A stretch of DNA of 64,000 bases. Origin: Eukaryota sp. TZLM1-RC. Taxonomy: Eukaryota; Metamonada: BaSk clade. The first letter of the stretch is position 1, and every line of letters starts with the position of its first letter. A program made the position numbers and the translations under genes. This document shows, in pieces, positions 19,836 to 30,000 of the stretch. The DNA is taken from the NCBI GenBank assembly GCA_040285825.1, contig JAUPSS010000003.1, forward strand, positions 2,914,001-2,978,000, in the 5' to 3' direction. Below the pieces are notes generated by a model. That model made no database searches and was not told the origin of the DNA. It saw nothing but the letters and a program-made list of their open reading frames with translations.

Positions 19836-21770
19836 TCAATATAAGTGAATATTTACTCACCAAAAAAAATTATGGCGATCAAACCTTCCAATTACAATTG
19901 AAATGAAAAAGTATATTCTTGATCTGAAATCCACTCATCCATTTGCTCATCAGTTTTTTTTTCAAAAGATTTGATCCCTCTTCTCTCATTTTATCACTAC
20001 TTTTATCAAATTTGATGAAATGGTTCTCATTGTTTCCTTAAAGTTCACTATCCTGATAGGTTTGTGGTCATTGGTTTGAATTGAATCAAAAGATCAGGCT
20101 TGAAGCCACTACGACTTGGTTCAATTTTTTTTAACCATACTCGGTTTCAATTGTTTCTTTGTCAAAATCTTCCTGTTCTCGATGTTCAACATTGTATTCT
20201 CAACACAAATTTCGTGGTTCAGTGATTTTTGTTGATTTTTCCGCTGACGTTTTGATATTTGGTGGTACCAAAAGTCTCTTGTCTAATAATTTTTAATGGA
20301 AGAGTGGATTTACAATTGTATCTTCGCTTTTTGGGACCAGGATTTGCTTCAACATCTCCATCCTTTGTTAAATCAACAGAAAATGGGTTTTTTGATAGAT
20401 GTTGGAAGCTACCTTTTCAAAACAAACAGACCATTTAGCTGAAGTGAAAGCTTCATTAATCATCAATTCTTCAAATCCATTTCTTTTCAGAAGTTGAATC
20501 CATCCAATACCTCGAGTAGGTCTCTGATGTTTTAAGTTTTTAGAGCCGTTACAACTTGAGCTGAAATACGTGATAATGACAAGTTGCGTTCAAAACGGGA
20601 CTGTAAATACAGCTTCAGGCCACATGTAGTGTGTACTCGTAACTGTTGAAATTTTGAAACAGTTTCTTCAAGTTTCAATACAACACTTGCATGTTGAACG
20701 ATTGAATTGACGATTGCACGATGGTTTTTTCCGACGGCAAACTGAACTTGTCTTGTGGCAACAATACAAAAAGTTTGAGACATAGTATACAATCATGGAC
20801 CCCATATTGAACCAACTTTTGTCTAAGTGAAGCAATGGCTGAACAATGAACAGGTAAAATGATCGTAAATTCCTGATGAAGTTTGATTTTCATTTCACTA
20901 ATCATTTTATAAGCCAGATTGCCTAAAATATGACCATATTGAATTTTGATGAATTTTTTGGCAAATATTAGTGTGTCTAAAAGATAAAAGCCTTTTTTCC
21001 TGATGACAACTTCTCTCCATCTTGGTGAATGTTGATTGAGTGCATCAAGTGTTAAATCACCTGGAACAGTGGAAAAAGGTAAATCAAAATAGTTTAATCT
21101 AGTTTTTAAAACCTGTAAATCAAACTACATTAAATTGTGATTAAGAAAACAATGGGGTTGATGATTACCAATAATGTTTAAAAACCTACAAAGCAAGGTT
21201 TTTTCATCACAGAGAATATTTCTGCCTGAATACCCAATCAATGTCAGGTAATCTGGTAATTTGAGGACTCATTCTCAATATAAGTGAATATTTACTCACC
21301 AAAAAAATTATGGCGATCAAACCTTCCAATTACAATTGAAATGAAAAAGTATATTCTTGATCTGAAATCCACTCATCCATTTGCTCATCAGTTTTTTTTT
21401 CAAAAGATTTGATCCCTCTTCTCTCATTTTATCACTACTTTTATCAAATTTGATGAAATGGTTCTCATTGTTTCCTTAAAGTTCACTATCCTGATAGGTT
21501 TGTGGTCATTGGTTTGAATTGAATCAAAAGATCAGGCTTGAAGCCACTACGACTTGGTTCAATTTTTTTTAACCATACTCGGTTTCAATTGTTTCTTTGT
21601 CAAAATCTTCCTGTTCTCGATGTTCAACATTGTATTCTCAACACAAATTTCGTGGTTCAGTGATTTTTGTTGATTTTTCCGCTGACGTTTTGATATTTGG
21701 TGGTACCAAAAGTCTCTTGTCTAATAATTTTTAATGGAAGAGTGGATTTACAATTGTATCTTCGCTTTTT

Positions 21771-21797
21771 GGGACCAGGATTTGCTTCAACATCTCC
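21771..21797 (-). other. 2A-like ribosome-skipping motif (GDVEANPGP)
   Basis: In an open minus-strand frame of 82 codons (21905-21657) the sequence V-D-L-T-K-D-GDVEANPGP-K-K-R-R occurs. D-[VI]-E-x-N-P-G-P preceded by a Leu-containing helix is the 2A consensus that makes ribosomes skip the final Gly-Pro bond. Identical motifs lie in the other two array copies at 20333-20359 and 23214-23240, where a T6 instead of T7 run puts the upstream hydrophobic part out of frame. 2A motifs are known at the N-termini of many retrotransposon proteins. Confidence 0.7.
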
Positions 21798-23476
21798 ATC
21801 CTTTGTTAAATCAACAGAAAATGGGTTTTTTTGATAGATGTTGGAAGCTACCTTTTCAAAACAAACAGACCATTTAGCTGAAGTGAAAGCTTCATTAATC
21901 ATCAATTCTTCAAATCCATTTCTTTTCAGAAGTTGAATCCATCCAATACCTCGAGTAGGTCTCTGATGTTTTAAGTTTTTAGAGCCGTTACAACTTGAGC
22001 TGAAATACGTGATAATGACAAGTTGCGTTCAAAACGGGACTGTAAATACAGCTTCAGGCCACATGTAGTGTGTACTCGTAACTGTTGAAATTTTGAAACA
22101 GTTTCTTCAAGTTTCAATACAACACTTGCATGTTGAACGATTGAATTGACGATTGCACGATGGTTTTTTCCGACGGCAAACTGAACTTGTCTTGTGGCAA
22201 CAATACAAAAAGTTTGAGACATAGTATACAATCATGGACCCCATATTGAACCAACTTTTGTCTAAGTGAAGCAATGGCTGAACAATGAACAGGTAAAATG
22301 ATCGTAAATTCCTGATGAAGTTTGATTTTCATTTCACTAATCATTTTTATAAGCCAGATTGCCTAAAATATGACCATATTGAATTTTGATGAATTTTTTT
22401 GGCAAATATTAGTGTGTCTAAAAGATAAAAGCCATTTTTCCTGATGACAACTTCTCTCCATCTTGGTGAATGTTGATTGAGTGCATCAAGTGTTAAATCA
22501 CCTGGAACAGTGGAAAAAGGTAAATCAAAATAGTTTAATCTAGTTTTTAAAACCTGTAAATCAAACTACATTAAATTGTGATTAAGAAAACAATGGGGTT
22601 GATGATTACCAATAATGTTTAAAAACCTACAAAGCAAGGTTTTTTCATCACAGAGAATATTTCTGCCTGAATACCCAATCAATGTCAGGTAATCTGGTAA
22701 TTTGAGGACTCATTCTCAATATAAGTGAATATTTACTCACCCACAAAAATTATGGCGATCAAACCTTCCAATTACAATTGAAATGAAAAAGTATATTCTT
22801 GATCTGAAATCCACTCATCCATTTGCTCATCAGTTTTTTTTTTCAAAAGATTTGATCCCTCTTCTCTCATTTTATCACTACTTTTATCAAATTTGATGAA
22901 ATGGTTCTCATTGTTTCCTTAAAGTTCATTATCCTGATAGGTTTGTGGTCATTGGTTTGAATTGAATCAAAAGATCAGGCTTGAAGCCACTACGACTTGG
23001 TTCAATTTTTTTTAACCATACTCGGTTTCAATTGTTTCTTTGTCAAAATCTTCCTGTTCTCGATGTTCAACATTGTATTCTCAACACAAATTTCGTGGTT
23101 CAGTGATTTTTGTTGATTTTTCCGCTGACGTTTTGATATTTGGTGGTACCAAAAGTCTCTTGTCTAATAATTTTTAATGGAAGAGTGGATTTACAATTGT
23201 ATCTTCGCTTTTTGGGACCAGGATTTGCTTCAACATCTCCATCCTTTGTTAAATCAACAGAAAATGGGTTTTTTGATAGATGTTGGAAGCTACTGGATTA
23301 GAAACATAAATCATTAACATAAGCATCAAACTCAACATCGTCAAAATAACAACAATACAAAACCAAACACAAACAAGAAAACATCCCGTATCTAAAGTGA
23401 TTAAAACCATGGCTGATTCAACAGCACCCATATCATGACTCACATGATGACTCAGAAAAGTGCAATACTCTACCCC

Positions 23477-23530
23477 ACGGAAGGACCAGAACGACGACTC
23501 CGTTCCGAAACCGAGGCTCTGACCTTCCGT
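23477..23530. other. GC-rich stable hairpin
   Basis: ACGGAAGG (23477-23484) pairs with CCTTCCGT (23523-23530), and an inner GAACG/CGTTC stem sits between them. The surrounding 23450-23700 is clearly more GC-rich than other intergenic DNA here. It could be a structured RNA gene, a transposon end or a promoter feature of the next gene; nothing recognisable was matched. Confidence 0.3.
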
Positions 23531-23775
23531 TTATTCCTGTTATGTAGGACGATTGTTCCCGACTGAGGAGTGCGGGACGAAGAATTAAGCTGTTCTGTGA
23601 AGAACATTTGAAGGAGGAGGTGGGAACTGAGTACGTTACCTCGTTATCCTTTTTCTAGCCTTGCTGCATGATGTTAGAAGAATGGGAAGAGTCAAGATAA
23701 TCTCGCTGGCTGACACGATATCTGACACGCTGATCACAATTTCAAATTGATTGCTAATTTCCACAATGGTTTCAA

Positions 23776-25473
23776 ATGCCTATCCAATGTATCTGTATTA
23801 GTGGCCATCAGCATCAGCTGGATTTACCCTCTTCCTGTTCTGGTATCGAGCTTTATTCTTTGGTAGGCCAGAACCTTTCATTACCGTCTTCCAAGTTCTA
23901 CATTGTGTCATCTCTCCCCTTAAAACCAGCTCAAAAAGCCACAACTACTTCTGACTTCCACAGTTTTCAGCAAATGACACGTGAAGCGTATGCTGAAGAA
24001 TCTGCCTACACCACCTTTCCCACCTTCATTCCCCCATCCAACGACGTAGTTACTCCGTCTACACTCTATGTTTTTTGCCAACTTCCTTCTCCTTCCTTTA
24101 CCTCTTCTCCACTTCCCATTCGGCCATCTCAACAATTTTCCCTTCCTCTCTCCCTCTCTGTTTCGACAGGACCTAAACAAACGCTTCTTTCCCTACTTTC
24201 TACTCTCTCCAAAATTCTAACTCACTGCAGTCTTCTCCATGAGTTCAACTCCACCCTCACCTCTTCTCCTGTCCCTTCCTATGCAAGGAGGACCATTACC
24301 TCTGTTTCTGCTTTTTTCAAAGTATTAAGAGTTGAATCTGGAGCTGTCTCTGCCCACGTTTCTACCCTAATTCCTCAATTTAAATCTCTAAAGGGTGATT
24401 TTCTTGAGTTTTACAACCAAGCAGCTACAGAATATTTAGTTTTGTGTGAATCAACTGTACCGACTCAATTACGTGGTAAGTATGAGTGTGCATTACTTTC
24501 TGAATTGGTTATTTCGCCAGAAGTTTGTTTGGGATTGTTTAATGAAAAATTTGATAAATATTTAAGTATAGTCAAATTAATTTTATCAAAATCAAAACAA
24601 ATTACTTCAAAATTGAGGCAATTCACGACTTATTTCGATTCTTGGTTAGGATCGCTTATTTACATTGCTTCCTTCAAGTCTATACCTCACATTCATTGCT
24701 TTGAGTCTGTCAATGCTCTTCATTGGGTTGGAAGCGAGTGTTCGGAAGCCAATGATGTGGACGGTCAAATACTTGCTGAGTATGGGTCAAAATTCAAGAC
24801 TTGCGTTGACTTTTTGACCCGGGATGACGTGTCATGGAGTCATGTTGCTTCTTATTTGGATGAATTTAAGAGTTCCAATACTATTTCCACTTTAATTCAT
24901 TTAGTAACTAGCACTTACCACAGAGCCCAGTTATTAACTGAGGCAATCAATCAATCAAACTTGATTGAAGTTTCCCATTTGCCTGGATTAGGAAAGTTGC
25001 CCCTACACGTTAGAAATCATTATGCAAAAGCTGATTCAATAACCAACATTGATCAACTTGAAGTCTTCATAAGTCAAGGAGAAGAAGTTCTTTATGACCT
25101 TTTCAGATTTGTTTATGACTGTTTAGAGTCAATCAATGATGACGTGACCGGAAGGTCGATTCCTAACTGGATTGGGTTTGTTTCTGACCTTTCGTTTTTA
25201 GTTTCTGATTGTAAAAAAGGAAGTCAACAAGCTTCTTGTGGTATTTCTGAGCTTACTTCCCTTTTGGCAAAGTTAAAGTCGGTTATTAACCTTCGCAAAG
25301 TCTTAGCCGCTGAAGTCAAAGAAATAGAAAGGAGGCGGAAAGCTGATCTTGAGTTAAAACTAGAAGAGGAAAGGGTCAAGAATGCGATCAATCAGAAAAT
25401 GATTGAGGAACAGATTGCACGAGAAGCTTTTGATAGCGAGTTAAAACAAAAAGTCAAAGATTTTGCTCCTTAG
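23776..25473 (+). CDS. ubiquitin-like/coiled-coil protein, possibly ATG11/FIP200 (ATG17-domain)-like
   Basis: A 565-residue single-exon protein. Residues 1-50 look like a ubiquitin-like beta-grasp domain (I-C-I-S-G...L-D-L-P...V-G-Q-N-L-x-L-P-x-x-x-F-Y-I-V-S-S), followed about 45 residues later by T-L-Y-V-F-C, then an almost entirely helical region with a basic coiled coil at the end (residues ~500-555). A ubiquitin-like head followed by 'x-L-x-V-F' and long helices is the arrangement at the N-terminus of the autophagy scaffolds ATG11 and FIP200/RB1CC1. The similarity is structural guesswork rather than a clear sequence match, and the protein is far shorter than those scaffolds. Otherwise unrecognised. 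An alternative ATG lies 10 bp upstream in another frame. The composition and codon use match the neighbouring importin gene. Confidence 0.4.
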   Translation: MPIQCICISGHQHQLDLPSSCSGIELYSLVGQNLSLPSSKFYIVSSLPLKPAQKATTTSDFHSFQQMTREAYAEESAYTTFPTFIPPSNDVVTPSTLYVFCQLPSPSFTSSPLPIRPSQQFSLPLSLSVSTGPKQTLLSLLSTLSKILTHCSLLHEFNSTLTSSPVPSYARRTITSVSAFFKVLRVESGAVSAHVSTLIPQFKSLKGDFLEFYNQAATEYLVLCESTVPTQLRGKYECALLSELVISPEVCLGLFNEKFDKYLSIVKLILSKSKQITSKLRQFTTYFDSWLGSLIYIASFKSIPHIHCFESVNALHWVGSECSEANDVDGQILAEYGSKFKTCVDFLTRDDVSWSHVASYLDEFKSSNTISTLIHLVTSTYHRAQLLTEAINQSNLIEVSHLPGLGKLPLHVRNHYAKADSITNIDQLEVFISQGEEVLYDLFRFVYDCLESINDDVTGRSIPNWIGFVSDLSFLVSDCKKGSQQASCGISELTSLLAKLKSVINLRKVLAAEVKEIERRRKADLELKLEEERVKNAINQKMIEEQIAREAFDSELKQKVKDFAP

Positions 25474-25775
25474 AATGATTAAATTTCGTCGAATTTCGTG
25501 TTGTTTAGTTGTTTTTCCCTGGCTTTCTCTCTTTTTACATGTAAATATTCATTTTGAGTCTTATTAAAGTTTTATTAAAATGCGTAATTATGAGCCTTGT
25601 TAAGCATTATCTAAAGTTGTTATAATTTTATTAACATACGCATACATTTTTTGCTGCAAAAACACGGATCCCAAGCCCTCCTATACATTAAGCATTATAC
25701 ATTATACATTTACATAAGACATAAAACATAAGACACAAAAAAAATAGATTAGATGGAAGCTTCATTTTATTGGAT

Positions 25776-26189
25776 GTAATGTCTGTTGATCCTTGTAATG
25801 CCTCATATGAAAGGCTTGTTAATTCTGAAATTCATAATCCTCTTTCAAGTGCTGACAATTTCAAAATCAAAAAATACAATGAACCTTTGTTCAAATTGGC
25901 CAGTCTACAGCATGCAAAATACAATTTGTATCCATTTGTATTTTCCCTTTTTGGTTCACTTGCACCAACTGCTTTACGTTTTTTGGATGATTTTGAAATG
26001 ATTGTAAAGAGAAGAACTGGCAGAAATTTCAACAGATCGTTTTGGCAAAACAGAATTGTGTTTTCTATTTTTAAGGGGATGTTGAAGATGGTTTCTGATG
26101 CTTTGCTTTCTCTTGGATCTCACTATGAGAGAATTGCATCTAGTGTTTTTGTTCTGGGAGAGATGGATTTTTTAGATGTTGATTTATAG
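25776..26189 (+). mobile_element. 5'-truncated non-LTR retrotransposon tail (RLE C-terminal part, subfamily 2)
   Basis: The ~137-codon open frame (M-S-V-D-P-C-N-A-S ... K-K-Y-N-E-P ... F-L-D-D-F-E-M-I-V-K-R-R-T-G-R-x-F-N-R-S-F-W-Q-N-R-I-V-F-S-I-F) is the end of the RLE-encoding protein seen in the 36.3-37.0, 48.2-48.9 and 50.7-51.3 kb copies. It is intact from its truncation point to its own stop and ends in A-rich sequence, the expected product of target-primed reverse transcription with 5' truncation. It starts about 300 bp after the preceding host gene. 26190-26517 beyond it is AT-rich and empty. Confidence 0.65.
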
Positions 26190-26517
26190 GTTTAGAATAA
26201 AATTAAAATTAAATAAAAAAACACGGATTATTTAATTTTTATCTTTTTTATCTTTATCTATATGTCTTTTAAATTATCAGAAACGAGCAGTGGCACATAT
26301 GGAACTGTTTAGTTAATAAATGTTTAGTTTTAATGCTTAATGGCTGTGGGCTTGACCTTCCTTTAGAAGAATTTGTTTGAAACCGTCAATGAGTGTGTGA
26401 ACAATGCATGAGAAGATCCATTAACTGAGACATGACCAAATGAGTGTGCTTGCATTGTGATAGACATAATTCAAAACCTGTAATATTTATATCTTATAAC
26501 GAAGCATTTTCATTACA

Positions 26518-29500
26518 ATGCAGCTTGAGACTGTGTTCCACAACACTCTATCAGCAGATCAGTCCACCCGCCAGAGTGCTGAATCCTACCTCAAGTCTGC
26601 TGTCACTTCTGAAGATTTCATCAGGTCATGCTTTGAACTCATAAGCTCTTCTTCTGTACTGTCTGAAACAAAACTTGCGGCTTCTTTATTCATCAAAAAC
26701 TACATTATTCGCTATTGGTCTTCCAATGAGCACATTTCCTCCTCTGTCCGTCATTACTATGTCCACAACGTTCTACACTCATGCCTCCTTCGCCTGACTG
26801 ACTATCAACCCCTTGATGTCCTCTCCCTCACCCTTACGCACATCTCCAAAGCTGATACTGATTCATTCCACGCCTTTCAATCTCAAATGTTATCCCTGCT
26901 TCCTCAACTCAACTCCTCCCCAAGCCTCCTCTTAGCTGGAACCCTCTGTTTCAGGAGATTAGCCAAGGCGTTTGAGTTTGCAAGAGAAGGCAAATCAAGC
27001 TTGATTAATTCTTTGTGTAGAGGTTATTTTCCTTTTTACTTGGATTTTTGCTTAAATAATTATGGCAAAAATGATCCTTTTGTGTTCAAAATTTGTAATT
27101 TGGTATTTAAATCTATTAATTCTTTGAATAAGATTTTTCTTCACGAATATTTCCTAGACCAATCTGTTTTGCTTCAATGGTGTGCAACCATGTCAGCGTT
27201 TGTCAGAATTCCTTTGACAAGTAGTAAGGATCAAAAAGAGCTCAGTGACACGTTGTCTCAGATTTTTAATTTTATTAAGAATGTTGTAGAAAGATATTTG
27301 ATTATTGAAAAAGTTAAAAAAACCGCAAATGCAACTACTCTTATTCACCTAGTTTTCAACGGAAACCAATCATTTATTGACCAGTTAGATTTATCAATCA
27401 AAAACTTGATTGGTCATGGCTGGTCCTCCTCAATTTTGACCTTCCTTGAACATTCCACACCTCATATTTTAAACTCGTCAATCACTGATGATTTGGTGAC
27501 CTCAGCATTGACCTGCATTGACTTTATGTTGAAATTCAAAGAAACTTGGGTGGTTGTGAAACCGTTATTCCCCAGTTTATTTAATTCTCTTTTATTTCCG
27601 TTGTTGCAATTCAGAAAATCAGATATTGAGCTTTTTCACGATGATCCACAGGAATTCTTAAGAAGTCAATCATATTCTTTTGACTCTGAAAGACTGCCAG
27701 CTCAGCAAGTGGGAGATGTATTAATTACTAGCATAAAGAAGAGAGCAAAAACTTCATTGCCAATAATAGGGGCTAAAGTCTTTGGTTTTCTTAATCAATC
27801 ACATGGTCAAAATCAATCAGAGATTGATGGAATTTTGGCCTTGGTCTCACTATTAGCTGGGAGAATTCAAAAAAAGTCAGTCGAATTGCCCAATCAAATG
27901 ACTGTTTCTGACCTTCTTTCTCGATTGGTCTTGCCTATTTTGGACCAATCAAATCATCATAGCGAGCCTGTCATATATCGAGCTCTTTTCGTCATTAAAC
28001 AGTTTTCTCCAAATATTTCAAATTTTGGACCGAATATTGAACCCCTTCTGTTCTCGATTGCTAATTATTTAACCTGTCAAAATTTCCCAATCAAGGTAGA
28101 GGCAACTTCTGTTTTCCAAAACTTTTTAAACTCCCAAGATTCAAGTTTTAAACCGCAAGTTGACGTGATGGTGAAGAAGTTCATTGACCAGTTTCTTTCC
28201 TCTTTGTTTGTAATTCTTGATGAATATGCCTCTCCTGACGTCACTGAGACAATATCTTTGATTATCTGCAACTATCCAGCTGAGTGCGAACCTTTAGCCT
28301 GTAAAATTGTAGAAAAACTGGTAGCTTCGTTTGAGTCAACTTTGGCAAATGCTGGCGTCACAATGAATGATTTGATTGATGATTTGATTGGTGACAGTAT
28401 GATTGAGAAAGTTTCCGATTCTTGTGAGTCTAGTCTTATGGAGATATTACGTGCTTTAATCAATCTTTTTGATTGTTTCGGACATAATTCTGATCTTTTC
28501 TCTACTATTTGTGATCCATTCTCTAAATTTTTAACCGTAATCCTGAAAGGACATTTTTTTGAATTATTCGATCTGGCCCTCTCCCTTTCCACTCACGTTT
28601 CAGCCAATGCTCCTGTTCCCTTCTCCCCGGTCGTCTGGAATCTGTTTGACTCAATCGTGAATTCATTTGACCTTTTTGCATTTGATTATCTTCCAAGCAT
28701 GGTTATCTCTATTGATAACTTTATGGTTCGAGATCCTTTTAATTTCTCTCAACGACCAAATTGCAAAAGTTCCATTGAATTGATTTACAAAAAATGTTTC
28801 TTAACTGAATATTTAATTGGCTGGGAAGAAAAATCTGCTTGTGTTAAAATAATACAATCATATTTGATCAACGTCTTGAAGTCTTTTCCTTTACAATTTC
28901 CAGGGTTTGTGGAGGTTATTGTTGATGACTTGCTTTCCATTACGAATACAAGAAGGGTAATTGAAAGAAGAAGGCATGACAAATTGATGAACTTTGAAGC
29001 AGATTTGATTGAATTGTCTCCCAGTTATGAACTGAATCTGATTGTCACAATTGCGCTTTTGATTAGTATTGATTGCAATCAAACCATGTCAGCACTTTCC
29101 TCTTTGGGAAACACACGTGATCGAATCACATCATCACTTTCCTCTTTGGGACAACTTTCAGAAACAGAAGTTCAAGTATTAAACTCAGTTTTTTCCAATT
29201 CCGAGGCTTACAACAAGAATCAATCAATTGCCACGTATGCAGTTGAATCAATAATGTTATCTTTTGCCTCTTTTAAATCTCATTTTTCTAGAATTGCAGT
29301 AATTAAATGTTTAGTTACTCTCTTATCCAGTAATATCTTGTCCAACCATTACCATCATTTCTTACAGACGTTGATTAATCTTTTAAAACACATCAAAACT
29401 TCAACTCAAACCTCTGACCCTAACCCTAACCCTAACCAAAATGAGCAATTGTTTGCCGAGTTGTATGATAGGGTGTGTGCTGATGATCTCACAGTCAACG

Positions 29501-29748
29501 ATGCTGGTGACGAAGTTGATGCCACTGAGAATGCCTTTGATTATGACCACATTCCTGGTGGTTTTGACACACTAATTGAAGAACTTGAGGATTGCGATGA
29601 AGATGATTTGACTGCCTTTGACAATGAAGATCCATTTGAGTTGGTACGAAATGGATTTACTGTGATGTCAGAAAGGGATGGTGAAGGGTTCAGCAAGTTT
29701 TTAGAATCTATCGGAGGTAGTGAAGCTTTAGAAGCTCTTTTGAATTAA
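26518..29748 (+). CDS. importin-7/8-like nuclear transport receptor (Sxm1/Nmd5 type)
   Basis: A 1076-residue single-exon karyopherin-beta. The N-terminus has the importin-N pattern (helix, S-A-D-Q-S-T-R-Q-S-A-E-x-x-L, then A-A-S-L-F-I-K-N-Y-I-I-R-Y-W), i.e. the Ran-binding HEAT repeats. Mid-protein, D-D-P-Q-E-F-L-R-S-Q-S (~375) and the following I-K-K-R-A-K-T ... D-G-I-L-A-L-V-S-L-L-A-G ... P-V-I-Y-R-A-L-F-V-I ... P-I-K-V-E-A blocks match importin-7/8 specifically. The last ~100 residues are highly acidic, which in this family helps release cargo. It imports proteins such as ribosomal proteins and histones through the nuclear pore. The ATG at 26518 gives the normal N-terminus. A short CCCTAACCCTAACCCTAA run near 29430 is translated as an Asn-Pro repeat in a linker. 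Confidence 0.85.
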   Translation: MQLETVFHNTLSADQSTRQSAESYLKSAVTSEDFIRSCFELISSSSVLSETKLAASLFIKNYIIRYWSSNEHISSSVRHYYVHNVLHSCLLRLTDYQPLDVLSLTLTHISKADTDSFHAFQSQMLSLLPQLNSSPSLLLAGTLCFRRLAKAFEFAREGKSSLINSLCRGYFPFYLDFCLNNYGKNDPFVFKICNLVFKSINSLNKIFLHEYFLDQSVLLQWCATMSAFVRIPLTSSKDQKELSDTLSQIFNFIKNVVERYLIIEKVKKTANATTLIHLVFNGNQSFIDQLDLSIKNLIGHGWSSSILTFLEHSTPHILNSSITDDLVTSALTCIDFMLKFKETWVVVKPLFPSLFNSLLFPLLQFRKSDIELFHDDPQEFLRSQSYSFDSERLPAQQVGDVLITSIKKRAKTSLPIIGAKVFGFLNQSHGQNQSEIDGILALVSLLAGRIQKKSVELPNQMTVSDLLSRLVLPILDQSNHHSEPVIYRALFVIKQFSPNISNFGPNIEPLLFSIANYLTCQNFPIKVEATSVFQNFLNSQDSSFKPQVDVMVKKFIDQFLSSLFVILDEYASPDVTETISLIICNYPAECEPLACKIVEKLVASFESTLANAGVTMNDLIDDLIGDSMIEKVSDSCESSLMEILRALINLFDCFGHNSDLFSTICDPFSKFLTVILKGHFFELFDLALSLSTHVSANAPVPFSPVVWNLFDSIVNSFDLFAFDYLPSMVISIDNFMVRDPFNFSQRPNCKSSIELIYKKCFLTEYLIGWEEKSACVKIIQSYLINVLKSFPLQFPGFVEVIVDDLLSITNTRRVIERRRHDKLMNFEADLIELSPSYELNLIVTIALLISIDCNQTMSALSSLGNTRDRITSSLSSLGQLSETEVQVLNSVFSNSEAYNKNQSIATYAVESIMLSFASFKSHFSRIAVIKCLVTLLSSNILSNHYHHFLQTLINLLKHIKTSTQTSDPNPNPNQNEQLFAELYDRVCADDLTVNDAGDEVDATENAFDYDHIPGGFDTLIEELEDCDEDDLTAFDNEDPFELVRNGFTVMSERDGEGFSKFLESIGGSEALEALLN

Positions 29749-30000
29749 ACATTACTTAGTTTTCATAAAAGAATTAGTATTTCAATTTTGCAAGATGTAG
29801 ATGCTATTTTACTAACTAAAATCCATTACAACTCAGAATTCAAACCAGAAATCATCATCTGTCCAGTCAATTCTTCTTGACTGATTTAAGTCATGAAGAT
29901 ATAGAATTTTAACATTGTCGTATAGCCTTTTAATGAAATAAATCATTTACAAAAACACAAAAAAAGAAATCATCAACAGAAAATAATTTATTGGATATAA

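Larger units (their letters stand above)
18972..23294 (-). repeat. threefold direct tandem array of a ~1.44-kb transposon segment
   Basis: Three head-to-tail copies (about 18972-20410, 20411-21849, 21850-23294) are almost identical. They differ by a handful of substitutions and single-base changes in homopolymers, for example T6/T7/T6 at the end of each unit. Each unit, read on the minus strand, contains a 2A-like motif, a basic linker, an exonuclease-like remnant and the middle part of a Fanzor subfamily B remnant. The unit joints fuse F-E-K-V-A (Fanzor zinc ribbon) to S-N-I-Y-Q (start of the 2A segment), with about 2 bp of microhomology. Only the outermost copies continue into unique flank: the Fanzor C-terminus on the left and a hydrophobic N-terminal frame (23443-23290) on the right. 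Unequal exchange or an assembly duplication could produce it. Confidence 0.9.

Noticed and set aside
29420-29440. CCCTAA repeats (telomere-like) near the 3' part of the importin gene
   Set aside because: Only about three units, in frame and encoding an Asn-Pro linker; not an interstitial telomere.
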